Positions 1 to 6,480 of a stretch of 39,488 nt of DNA are shown here, piece by piece. Origin of the DNA: Furfurilactobacillus entadae (lineage in GTDB: Bacteria; Bacillota; Bacilli; Lactobacillales; Lactobacillaceae); the NCBI RefSeq assembly GCF_045862745.1, contig NZ_BQXN01000022.1, forward strand, positions 1 to 39,488, read 5' to 3'. The position numbers and the translations under genes are program-made. Below the pieces are notes generated by a model. The model made no database searches, had not been told where the DNA came from, and saw only the letters and a program-made list of their open reading frames with translations. The first letter of the stretch is position 1; each line of letters starts with the position of its first letter.

Positions 1-11
1 TGTACTGATTT

Positions 12-84
12 GCCGGATTAGCTCAGTTGGTAGAGCATCGGTATCGTAAACCGAGGGTCAGGTGTTCGAGTCACCTATCCGGCA
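12..84 (+). tRNA. tRNA-Thr (anticodon CGT)
   Basis: The cloverleaf is complete. The acceptor arms GCCGGAT (12-18) and ATCCGGC (77-83) pair fully, the D-arm reads GCTC...GAGC, the anticodon stem is TCGGT/ACCGA around loop ATCGTAA, and the T-arm carries GTTCGAGTC. The loop places CGT at positions 34-36, so it decodes ACG (Thr). The 3' CCA is not encoded. A hairpin terminator follows within 10 bases. The promoter probably lies left of the window. Confidence 0.95.
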
Positions 85-93
85 TCAAAGGTA

Positions 94-137
94 AAGCGTT
101 GTTTCACGGATTGATCACCGTGGAGCAGCGTTTTTTT
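94..137 (+). terminator. Intrinsic terminator after tRNA-Thr
   Basis: A stem of about 15 pairs (95-109 with 118-132, including several G-T pairs) closes on loop ATTGATCA and is followed by seven T (131-137). It fits rho-independent termination of the tRNA transcript. Confidence 0.8.
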
Positions 138-396
138 GTGAGTCAAGGTAATGGTTCATTAATGAAATCAATTGTATAAACGAAATTTTTTTAAATAAAA
201 ATGATCAGGTAAATAAACGGGCTTAGCAGGGGCTTAGGTGATTTGTTGCGAAGAATGGTAACGTGGCCCAAAACGTTTCCTTGAATGGCAGAGCAGGCGT
301 GTGGCGGCTTCTTATGGTTGCCCTAGTTGGTCGTTGTAGAAATGGCGATAAGATTAAAAAAAACACGAGAAAATGGCGAATAAATTAAAAGAAGGT
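138..396. other. Non-coding stretch before the dtpT promoter
   Basis: About 260 bases lie between the tRNA-Thr terminator and the dtpT promoter. I see no ORF with a ribosome site and no tRNA. The only structure noticed is the AAATGGCGA repeat set at its right end, described separately. Confidence 0.6.
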
Positions 397-412
397 TTGA
401 CTATCGCCATTT
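340..412. repeat. Three AAATGGCGA repeats around the dtpT promoter (operator candidate)
   Basis: AAATGGCGATA occurs at 340-350. AAATGGCGA recurs in direct orientation at 371-379. The exact complement TATCGCCATTT lies at 402-412 inside the promoter spacer. The outer pair is a perfect 11-bp inverted repeat. Position over the promoter suggests a regulator site; the regulator is unknown, and it does not resemble a CodY or cre box. Confidence 0.5.
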
Positions 413-426
413 AAAACAGCTATACT
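397..426 (+). promoter_or_regulatory. SigA-type promoter of dtpT
   Basis: TTGACT (397-402) and TATACT (421-426) are separated by 18 bases. The predicted start point near 433 gives a leader of about 105 bases with a small hairpin (GTAATC-ATAAC-GATTAC, 494-510) just ahead of the ribosome site. The spacer contains one arm of the AAATGGCGA repeat set. Confidence 0.75.
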
Positions 427-537
427 TGTTTTATCGTTTTTTTAACGGTTGTCATAACCATGCGTTTGACATTATTGAGAATGCCCGAAAGACGTAATCA
501 TAACGATTACCATTGGGGATCAATTAGGAGGATTCTT

Positions 538-2019
538 TTGGAAAATAAGAAATATGATACAGCGTTCTTTGGTCAGCCACGAGGGCTGGCAACGCTGTTC
601 TTCACCGAAATGTGGGAACGTTTCAGTTACTACGGGATGCGTGCCATTCTGTTGTTCTACATGTACTTTGCAATTGATAAGGGTGGTCTGGGCTTTAGCC
701 AGGCAACCGCAACATCCATTATGGCGATTTACGGATCACTGGTTTACTTATCCAGTGTTCTTGGTGGGTTCTTGAGTGACCGTGTCTTTGGACCACGGCG
801 GACCGTCTTTATGGGTGGGATCCTGATCATGTTTGGGCACATTGCCTTAGCAATCCCTGCTGGTGCCTCTGCACTGTTTGCTTCCATTGGCTTGATCGTT
901 ATTGGAACCGGGTTGTTGAAGCCCAACGTTTCCGAAATGGTTGGGGCCTTATATAGCCCAGAAGACCGCCGGCGTGACGCTGGGTTTAACATCTTCGTCT
1001 TTGGGATCAACATGGGGAGCTTGTTTGCCCCTTATATCGTTGGGACATTAGGGGAAGAAGTTAACTTCCACCTCGGGTTCTCATTGGCCGCTGTTGGGAT
1101 GTTCTTTGGTCTTCTCCAGTACTGGATCGATGGTCGCAAGTACTTAAGCAAGGATGGATTATACCCATCTGACCCAATCGAAAGTGACGAAGTTCGGCCA
1201 CTGGTGATTCGTTGGGGCTTAGGTATCGTTGCTGTTGTGCTGGTTGTTATCTTGATGGCCTTAATGGGTGCCTTAACGCTTAAGAACATCATCTTAATGA
1301 TCAGTATCATTGCCATCGCAACACCAGTTGTTTACTTTATCTTGATGTTATCCAGTAAAAAGGTGACGACAAACGAACGTCATCACGTGATTGCGTACAT
1401 TCCGTTATTTATCGCTGCCATGTTATTCTGGGCAATTGAAGAACAAGGTTCCGTTGTGTTGGCCTTGTTTGCACAACAACGGACCGTTTTGACCATTGGT
1501 TCATGGACGATGCCAGCGGCTTACTTCCAATCACTGAACCCAATGTTCATCATGCTGTACACACCAATTTTCGCCATTCTCTGGACGCGCCTTGGTAAAC
1601 GTCAGCCAAGTACGACTGCGAAGTTTGCTTACGGATTGATTATTGCGGGTGTTTCCTACCTGTTCATGGCAATTCCTGGGTGGTTATTCGGAACTGCCGG
1701 ACGGGTTTCCATGCTTTGGTTGATCGGAAGCTGGGCCATCATTGAAGTGGCTGAACTGCTGATTTCACCAATCGGGTTGTCTGTGACAACGCGGTTAGCG
1801 CCAAAAGCGTTCCGTTCACAAATGATGAGTATGTGGTTCTTAGCCGACGCTGCTGGACAAGCGGTGAACGCACAAATCGTTCAATTCTACACGGCAAAGA
1901 CAGAAGTTGCTTACTTCGTCGCTATTGGAGCCGTTAGTGTGATCTTAGGAATCATCTTATTCATCTTCAGAAAACCAATCTTTGGCTTAATGAAGGACGT
2001 TGAAATTGCGGCTGACTAA
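538..2019 (+). CDS. dtpT: Di-/tripeptide:proton symporter DtpT (POT/PTR2 family)
   Basis: This is a proton-coupled importer of di- and tripeptides in the cytoplasmic membrane. The 493-residue protein has the POT signature ExxERFxYYG at residues 24-33 (E24, E27, R28), followed by about 14 hydrophobic segments, close to the usual length of Lactococcus DtpT. The frame is open upstream to an ATG at 460, but that start has no ribosome site. AGGAGG at 526-531 sits 6 bases before a TTG at 538, and the product then begins MENKKYDTAFFGQPRGL as in other DtpT proteins. I therefore chose the TTG. The gene appears monocistronic, with its own promoter (397-426) and a terminator at 2058. For an amino-acid-requiring lactic acid bacterium it fits peptide nutrition alongside the amino-acid genes further right. 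Confidence 0.93.
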   Translation: MENKKYDTAFFGQPRGLATLFFTEMWERFSYYGMRAILLFYMYFAIDKGGLGFSQATATSIMAIYGSLVYLSSVLGGFLSDRVFGPRRTVFMGGILIMFGHIALAIPAGASALFASIGLIVIGTGLLKPNVSEMVGALYSPEDRRRDAGFNIFVFGINMGSLFAPYIVGTLGEEVNFHLGFSLAAVGMFFGLLQYWIDGRKYLSKDGLYPSDPIESDEVRPLVIRWGLGIVAVVLVVILMALMGALTLKNIILMISIIAIATPVVYFILMLSSKKVTTNERHHVIAYIPLFIAAMLFWAIEEQGSVVLALFAQQRTVLTIGSWTMPAAYFQSLNPMFIMLYTPIFAILWTRLGKRQPSTTAKFAYGLIIAGVSYLFMAIPGWLFGTAGRVSMLWLIGSWAIIEVAELLISPIGLSVTTRLAPKAFRSQMMSMWFLADAAGQAVNAQIVQFYTAKTEVAYFVAIGAVSVILGIILFIFRKPIFGLMKDVEIAAD

Positions 2020-2057
2020 GGTCGTTCTTTCACTCAATTGAACATTACTGTATGATG

Positions 2058-2092
2058 AGGTGTAACCGACAAAACGTTGGTTACACCTTTTT
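2058..2092 (+). terminator. Intrinsic terminator after dtpT
   Basis: AGGTGTAACC (2058-2067) pairs with GGTTACACCT (2079-2088) around an 11-base loop, followed by a T-rich tail. A weak promoter-like pair, TTCACT (2029-2034) and TATGAT (2051-2056), lies just ahead, so part of the hairpin could also be the leader of the next gene. Confidence 0.8.
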
Positions 2093-2110
2093 ATTTTGGG
2101 AGGCGTACAA

Positions 2111-2941
2111 ATGGTACGGGTTGCAATCACGAGTGACAATCACTTTGATGTTAATCAATTAGACAGCGACGAATTGCTAAAACACCAGGCGGTCGTCCTT
2201 TCAGATCGCCACATTGATTATTACGTCATTGCCGGTGATACGTTTAATGACTTTACCCAAACGGTTCGTTATGTTGATCGCCTTCAGCACGAATTGGGGA
2301 GTCAAACGGAGGTCGTCTTTTTAGCGGGCAATCACGACATGGGGCACGGGGTGACGTACGCTGAACTGGAAACACGGATCAATGCGCATTACCTGCATAA
2401 TCAATTTATTGACCTTCCCAACACGAACTGGCGTCTGATTGGGAATAACGGGTGGTACGATTATACGTTTGCTGAACAGCTCTTCAATGAACGTGCCCAA
2501 GAGGACTTTGCGCAGTGGAAACGGGCGTTTTGGTACGATGGAATCATTGAACAACCGATGACAGATCCTGAACGGGAAGACATTGTTTTAACGCAGACGG
2601 CCAACCAGTTATTAGCCGCTAATGAGGCGCACCGGCAGATTTTGTACGTCACTCATTTTGTGCCCCGGGCCGAGTACATCCGGGTGACGACGGACAACCG
2701 GTTTTGGAACATGGCAAACGCCTTACTGGGCAGTCGGCGATTGGGCGAGGTGCTCACAAAGGGGCAGGTAAACTACGCACAGTTTGGTCATTTACACATC
2801 AAACCGGCACCACGTGAACTGGGCGGGGTGATGTATTTTGACCAAGCGGTTGGGTACCATACACACCGGGCAAACGAATGGGGCCACCAGGATTTTATGA
2901 GTGAGTGGCTTACCCGGTTACGGATTCTTGATCTTGAATAA
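2111..2941 (+). CDS. Calcineurin-like metallophosphoesterase
   Basis: This is a predicted cytoplasmic metal-dependent phosphoesterase of 276 residues with unknown substrate. The family's metal ligands are all visible in order: D9-x-H11 (SDNHFD), GD at 42-43 (AGDTFND), GNHD at 73-76, H182 (YVTHF) and GHLH at 226-229. The ORF also opens at a TTG (2096), but GGGAGG at 2098-2103 points to the ATG at 2111. The gene starts 19 bases after the dtpT terminator and has no clear promoter of its own, so it may be served by readthrough or a weak promoter near 2029-2056. A DNA-exonuclease role (SbcD-like) is unlikely because no SbcC partner is adjacent. Family confident, substrate unknown. Confidence 0.85.
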   Translation: MVRVAITSDNHFDVNQLDSDELLKHQAVVLSDRHIDYYVIAGDTFNDFTQTVRYVDRLQHELGSQTEVVFLAGNHDMGHGVTYAELETRINAHYLHNQFIDLPNTNWRLIGNNGWYDYTFAEQLFNERAQEDFAQWKRAFWYDGIIEQPMTDPEREDIVLTQTANQLLAANEAHRQILYVTHFVPRAEYIRVTTDNRFWNMANALLGSRRLGEVLTKGQVNYAQFGHLHIKPAPRELGGVMYFDQAVGYHTHRANEWGHQDFMSEWLTRLRILDLE

Positions 2942-2954
2942 TTGTTAGAAACAC

Positions 2955-2983
2955 TTGAATTTAACAGCGGTCTTCGTTAAAAT
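2955..2983 (+). promoter_or_regulatory. Promoter of the tRNA-Tyr/tRNA-Gln pair
   Basis: TTGAAT (2955-2960) and TAAAAT (2978-2983) are separated by 17 bases and sit about 20 bases ahead of tRNA-Tyr. The two tRNAs are 8 bases apart and share one terminator. Confidence 0.65.
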
Positions 2984-3002
2984 AAGAAAGTTGTTAAATT
3001 AT

Positions 3003-3083
3003 GGCGGAATAGCGAAGTGGCTAAACGCAGCGGTCTGTAAAACCGCCCCGAAAGGTTCGTTGGTTCGAATCCAACTTCCGCCA
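3003..3083 (+). tRNA. tRNA-Tyr (anticodon GTA)
   Basis: Class II tRNA of 81 bases. Acceptor GGCGGAA pairs with TTCCGCC (3076-3082), anticodon stem GCGGT/ACCGC encloses CTGTAAA (anticodon GTA), and a variable arm CCCCGAAAGG precedes the T-arm GGTTCGAATCC. CCA is not encoded. Confidence 0.95.
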
Positions 3084-3091
3084 TTTATTTT

Positions 3092-3163
3092 TGGGATATA
3101 GCCAAGTGGTAAGGCAACGGACTTTGACTCCGTCATGCGCTGGTTCGAATCCAGCTATCCCAG
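3092..3163 (+). tRNA. tRNA-Gln (anticodon TTG)
   Basis: Acceptor TGGGATA pairs with TATCCCA (3156-3162), discriminator G. Anticodon stem ACGGA/TCCGT encloses CTTTGAC, giving anticodon TTG. Co-transcribed with tRNA-Tyr 8 bases upstream. Confidence 0.95.
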
Positions 3164-3170
3164 TCTTTTA

Positions 3171-3203
3171 ACGATCACCGTCAATTACGGTGGTCGTTTT
3201 TTT
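3171..3203 (+). terminator. Intrinsic terminator of the tRNA-Tyr/Gln transcript
   Basis: An 11-pair stem (3171-3181 with 3187-3197, one G-T) with a 5-base loop is followed by seven T. The stem may also stop the minus-strand unit ending at 3231, although there it lacks a good T-run. Confidence 0.85.
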
Positions 3204-3230
3204 GTGCGCTGATCACTAAACTAACGGGGC

Positions 3231-3674
3231 TTATGCGTCACGGTAATGCAGTTGTTGAAGTCCATGGACGGTCCTCATGAAACTCTGTGGTGCAAGCGTG
3301 TTCGCAGGTAGCCACAAATCAACCGTCGTCTGATCGCCACCGGAAAGAGATTCAATGTGAGCGTTGACGACGTTTAATAACTGGCGGGGGTTCCCAAGGT
3401 TTAGTTGCGTAATTGAATTGATGTTGACACTTTCCATGATGGCATACTGGGCGTTTGTTCGGCCGGTGAGGACCGCAACCTTAATGATGCGGTGGCGAAA
3501 AACGATGACGGCCACCCAATGAACGAACGGATTATACTTTTTTCGTTGAAAGATGATCAACTGACAATCTTCATTTGCCCATAGTGGGTCGGTTAGTAAC
3601 GGTGTTAAACATGAAATTGTGGTTGAAAGGGACTCGTTGGTATATGAAATGGATTGATACCATTGTCTTGTCAT
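3231..3674 (-). CDS. Hypothetical protein, last gene of the antitoxin-toxin-racemase unit
   Basis: I do not recognise this 147-residue protein. It has no signal peptide. The central part (about residues 50-75) is rich in beta-branched hydrophobics and the C-terminal half alternates polar helix-like and hydrophobic stretches, so a small alpha/beta fold is possible, but no family motif is visible. Its ATG overlaps the racemase stop by 4 bases (ATGA) and a GAGG lies 5 bases upstream, so it is translationally coupled to the racemase gene. A role linked to the racemase is inferred from that coupling only. Confidence 0.6.
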   Translation of the reverse strand: MTRQWYQSISYTNESLSTTISCLTPLLTDPLWANEDCQLIIFQRKKYNPFVHWVAVIVFRHRIIKVAVLTGRTNAQYAIMESVNINSITQLNLGNPRQLLNVVNAHIESLSGGDQTTVDLWLPANTLAPQSFMRTVHGLQQLHYRDA

Positions 3675-4372
3675 AATTGCCTCGATGATGTAGCAAAGTT
3701 AGCGGTTCCCAATGCGTCCGCTAGTGTGTGTGCCACTAGCACCGCCTGGGGGTCAATAACAGGTAAATGCGGCGCGGGTTCGCGTAAATTAGCCAGCGCT
3801 AATTCGGAGCACCCTAAAATAACAGCGTCAGCACCCAGCCGAAGCATGTCGGTAATCAGTTTATGAAAAAGCGTTCGATCAACAAAGTGCCGTGCTCTGA
3901 TGTCCTGAACAAGCAACGTTGTCGTTTCTTCGATAATTTCAGCCGATGGGTGAACGGGCTGGTAGCCGGCAGTAAGGAGCTCCTGGTCATAAATGCTTTG
4001 TAAGACAACGTCCTGGGGTCCGAGGAGCCCAATGCGCTGAGCGCCAGGAGTTAGCTGATTGATTGCGGCGATACTATCCCGTGGCATGTTAAGAATGGGA
4101 ATCGTGGTTTGCCGTTGTAAGTCATCCAGCCAAAAGTAGGCGAAGTGGCTTGGAATCACCAGAAAGTCGGGTGCTAGTGCCAACAGCTGATGGAAGCTTT
4201 CGTTCAATCGGAGATAGTGTGCTGTTTGGATGGGTGACTGAGCTACCGGGACCGCATCGTTTAAAAGCACGTAATTAAGTGCATCATGAGTGCTAAGACG
4301 TCGCAATCGTGCTAAATAAGTGTCTGTGGCGGCTGTCTCCATACCGCCAAGAACACCAAAGAAATGCTTCAA
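3671..4372 (-). CDS. Aspartate/glutamate racemase family protein with an altered first active-site motif
   Basis: This is a predicted cytosolic amino-acid racemase of the Asp/Glu/hydantoin racemase superfamily, 233 residues. The start is TTG at 4372, with AAAGGAG 10 bases upstream; the frame continues 7 codons further up but those codons cover the ribosome site. The N-terminal GVLGGMETAAT and the second catalytic motif LGCSELAL (Cys188) are family-typical. The first motif, usually PCNTAH, reads IPSHFAYF, so Ser75 replaces the first catalytic Cys and His-Phe replaces Asn-Thr. Two-base racemases use a Cys pair; E. coli YgeA is a precedent for a Thr/Cys arrangement. The product may therefore have altered specificity or one-sided activity. 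It lies 33 bases after the toxin gene and overlaps the next gene by 4. Confidence 0.75.
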   Translation of the reverse strand: MKHFFGVLGGMETAATDTYLARLRRLSTHDALNYVLLNDAVPVAQSPIQTAHYLRLNESFHQLLALAPDFLVIPSHFAYFWLDDLQRQTTIPILNMPRDSIAAINQLTPGAQRIGLLGPQDVVLQSIYDQELLTAGYQPVHPSAEIIEETTTLLVQDIRARHFVDRTLFHKLITDMLRLGADAVILGCSELALANLREPAPHLPVIDPQAVLVAHTLADALGTANFATSSRQL

Positions 4373-4405
4373 GGTCGTTTCACTCCTTTGCAAATGATAA
4401 CGCGG

Positions 4406-4651
4406 TCAGTATTTGATCACCGCCAAAATAATGACCTGGTTATAGGTGACATGGGCAATCATTGTGTACTGACCAAGATTAAATTTAATTGCCTGCGCTG
4501 GTGCTTCGATCTGCTCAATGGTGTGACCATGAGCAAGTGGATTGAACCCAGCGTTTTTTTTGAGCCATGAAATAAGAATGACAGCCTCCTTTTTTGGGAG
4601 CGCCATAAGTTGATCGACTGCGGTTACCGTGTACCCCAAGTTGTATTCCAT
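4406..4651 (-). CDS. RelE/ParE-fold toxin-like protein (short, degenerate active site)
   Basis: The 81-residue protein follows the small type II toxin pattern: a basic helical segment (residues 12-34), an NPLxxGHTIEQ turn, then three strands ending in QYTMIAHVTYNQVIILAVIKY, as in RelE/ParE relatives. RelE-type mRNA interferases normally carry Arg/Lys/Tyr residues in the strand around Y-R-V and a C-terminal GHR or GKR. Here those positions read IKFNLGQY and the protein stops at VIKY, so catalytic residues appear lost. AAAGGA inside the last codons of the antitoxin gene is its ribosome site, and the start is 4 bases after the antitoxin stop. The pairing supports a toxin-antitoxin origin; activity is doubtful. 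Confidence 0.6.
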   Translation of the reverse strand: MEYNLGYTVTAVDQLMALPKKEAVILISWLKKNAGFNPLAHGHTIEQIEAPAQAIKFNLGQYTMIAHVTYNQVIILAVIKY

Positions 4652-4655
4652 AAGG

Positions 4656-4883
4656 CTAGTGTCCTTTGTTTAACTGACTTGCTAGCGTCTCAGTCTTCAT
4701 CAACTGCGGATTTTTCCGATATTGGGCATAGGCCGTTTCGTAAATTGCCGTATCCAGTTTATTTTGAACGTTTGCGAGTGCAGCAGTCCGGAGAAGATCT
4801 GGCAGTGGCTGGTTAGTTGTTGAAGCGAAGTGGTTCAATAAATCAAATTCTTGGGTGCTGAGATGAACCGGAATGGTTGGCAT
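4656..4883 (-). CDS. Ribbon-helix-helix antitoxin (RelB/DUF6290-like)
   Basis: The 75-residue protein begins MPTIPVHLSTQEFDLLNHFA, a typical RHH strand and first helix, followed by a turn (TNQPLP), the second helix (DLLRTAALANVQ) and an acidic-aromatic tail (YETAYAQYRKNP) that would wrap the toxin. The ORF is open 37 codons further upstream, but AAAGGACGG lies about 8 bases before the ATG at 4883 and the RHH fold starts there. It should bind its own promoter and neutralise the RelE-fold partner 4 bases downstream. An imperfect inverted repeat (4933-4950) near the probable promoter could be its operator. Confidence 0.65.
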   Translation of the reverse strand: MPTIPVHLSTQEFDLLNHFASTTNQPLPDLLRTAALANVQNKLDTAIYETAYAQYRKNPQLMKTETLASQLNKGH

Positions 4884-4932
4884 GATCTGGTTACCGTCCT
4901 TTGAGAGATTTGAGTGACTGATGAGCAAAAAA

Positions 4933-4967
4933 AGCGTCGATATTGATGCTAAGAAGACGTCAGTCAA
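4933..4967 (-). promoter_or_regulatory. Probable promoter and operator of the antitoxin unit
   Basis: On the minus strand TTGACT (4962-4967) is a good -35. The -10 at 17 bases (4939-4944, AATATC) is weak. It lies inside the imperfect inverted repeat AGCATC-AATATC-GACGCT (4933-4950), a plausible site for the RHH antitoxin. Confidence 0.4.
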
Positions 4968-5019
4968 GAAAGAATCTTGTGAAAATAACGACATGAATTA
5001 AATTGTTGACGCTATGATG

Positions 5020-5088
5020 CGTATGGAATGAGATGCTTTTTCTTTGAATCTAAAATAAAACGAATGGAAATAGATGCTTGTTCTTTTA
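5020..5088. repeat. Pair of imperfect direct repeats between the TA unit and ald
   Basis: CGTATGGAATGAGATGCTT (5020-5038) and CGAATGGAAATAGATGCTT (5061-5079) match at 16 of 19 positions. The similarity continues into a shared TTCTTT about 28 bases in total. The copies are 41 bases apart, about four helical turns, on the same face of the DNA. Confidence 0.6.
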
Positions 5089-5118
5089 TATAAAAAGTGT
5101 AACATTGTTCGTGGAAAA

Positions 5119-5132
5119 TGAATACGCTTACA
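5119..5132. promoter_or_regulatory. cre-like site upstream of ald
   Basis: TGAATACGCTTACA matches the CcpA consensus TGWNANCGNTNWCA at all but one position (T for A at position 5). It lies about 135 bases before the ald start, which would fit carbon control of alanine catabolism. Confidence 0.45.
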
Positions 5133-5194
5133 GCGAAATTGTTAAATCAGTTGAAGTAAGCTGCCATTTCAGTTTCCGATGTTGCACTTTTTTT

Positions 5195-5212
5195 GAAAAC
5201 TGGCCAGTTTTC
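5195..5212. promoter_or_regulatory. Perfect 18-bp palindrome upstream of ald (operator candidate)
   Basis: GAAAACTGGCCAGTTTTC is perfectly self-complementary and ends 55 bases before the ald ATG. It overlaps a possible -35 (TTGAAA, 5193-5198). No T-run follows, so it is more likely a protein site than a terminator. The regulator is not identified. Confidence 0.5.
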
Positions 5213-5267
5213 GTTAATTAAAGTTAATTCGAAAATAAAACGAAAAAAATCACAAGGAAGTGTTCTC

Positions 5268-6377
5268 ATGCAGATTGCCGTTATTAAAGAGCAAAAAGAA
5301 GGGGAAGGGCGTGTCGCCGCAACTCCTGAAAATGTTCGCAAAATGGTGGAAGCAGGCAATGAAGTACTTGTTGAAAAAAATGCCGGCGTTGGTGCTGGTT
5401 TTGCTAATGATGAATATGCCGAGGCTGGTGGCAAGATTGTCAGTCATGAAGAGGGTTGGAAGGCAGAATTAATCATCAAGGTTAAGGAACCAGATGCCGA
5501 GGAATATAAATATTTCTCCAAAGGAAAAATCGTCTGGGGCTTTCAACACCTGGCTTCATCTAAGCCAACCGTTGAAGCAATGATGAAAGCTGGAACCACC
5601 GCAATTGGTGCCGAGACCATCGTGAAAGATGGCAAGCTCGAATTGTTAGCACCCGTTAGTCAAATCGCTGGGCGGCGGTCAATTATCATGGGCGCTTATT
5701 ATCTTGAAGCCCAACATCAGGGTGAAGGCATCTTACTTCCAGGGATTAATTTCCCAGGGATTCATGCTGGGAACGTGGTCATCTTTGGTGGTGGGAACGC
5801 TGCTGAAGGAGCTGCTGACATGGCGCTCGGCATGGGCTGTTCAGTGGTCATCATTGAATTAAACGATGACAAGATTGCTGAAATTAAAAACCATTATGAA
5901 GGCAAGAACCTTCGCGTTGTGAAATCAAACGAAGAGAACTTGGCTAAGGAAATCAAGGATGCGGACATCTTCGTTTCGACAATTTTGATTCCGGGTTCTA
6001 AGCCACCGAAGCTTGTGAAAGAAGCTATGGTTAAGTCCATGAAGAAGGGCAGCGTGATCGTTGACGTGGCCATTGATCAGGGTGGAACCGTTGAAACGAT
6101 CGACCATCCAACGACGATTGATGATCCTGTCTTCGTTAAAGACGGTGTTGTGCACTACGCTGTGCCAAATCAACCGGGTGCTGTCCCACGTACCTCAACG
6201 ATGGCATTGGCTGCTGGTAACTTACCGTACCTGTTGGAAATTGCCGAAAAGGGCATTGTTGATGCCATCAAGACCAATGACGCATTGGCTTCAGGTGTCA
6301 ATCTGTATGAAGGCAAGGTCACAAATGAAGGCCTCGCCAAATCGTTAGATGAACCATACACAAAACTTGATGTTTAA
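5268..6377 (+). CDS. ald: Alanine dehydrogenase
   Basis: NAD-dependent oxidative deamination of L-alanine to pyruvate and ammonia. The 369-residue length is normal. The N-terminal MQIAVIKEQKEGEGRVAATP, the substrate-binding KVKEP (residues 71-75) and H94 (GFQHLASS), the nucleotide-binding GGGNAAEGA (174-182) and the C-terminal DVAIDQGG...HYAVPNQPGAVPRTST block are characteristic. The dinucleotide motif is GGGNAAEG rather than the usual GGGVVGTN, a modest divergence. AAGGAAG sits about 8 bases before the ATG at 5268, and the upstream in-frame extension is not supported. A deaminase and two amino-acid permeases follow, suggesting an amino-acid-to-pyruvate/2-oxobutyrate catabolic block. A cre-like site, a palindrome and a direct repeat pair lie in the 384-base upstream region. 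Confidence 0.93.
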   Translation: MQIAVIKEQKEGEGRVAATPENVRKMVEAGNEVLVEKNAGVGAGFANDEYAEAGGKIVSHEEGWKAELIIKVKEPDAEEYKYFSKGKIVWGFQHLASSKPTVEAMMKAGTTAIGAETIVKDGKLELLAPVSQIAGRRSIIMGAYYLEAQHQGEGILLPGINFPGIHAGNVVIFGGGNAAEGAADMALGMGCSVVIIELNDDKIAEIKNHYEGKNLRVVKSNEENLAKEIKDADIFVSTILIPGSKPPKLVKEAMVKSMKKGSVIVDVAIDQGGTVETIDHPTTIDDPVFVKDGVVHYAVPNQPGAVPRTSTMALAAGNLPYLLEIAEKGIVDAIKTNDALASGVNLYEGKVTNEGLAKSLDEPYTKLDV

Positions 6378-6480
6378 GGATGTTCGCTAGTTGGACAGAG
6401 GAGGGGCCAGCCCTTTCTTTTACACAGACTTGTGAATAAATTACCGTACACTAAACTTTCAACTTCTAGGAGTGAATAAA

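Noticed and set aside
460..537. N-terminal extension of DtpT from ATG 460
   Set aside because: No ribosome site before 460 and the extra 26 residues are unlike POT proteins; AGGAGG-TTG at 526-540 gives the usual N-terminus.
5230..5246. CodY box near ald
   Set aside because: AATTCGAAAATAA lacks the central spacer base and outer match of AATTTTCNGAAAATT.
6400..6425. Terminator between ald and the threonine deaminase gene
   Set aside because: Only a 4-pair AGGG/CCCT stem with an interrupted T-run; too weak to call.
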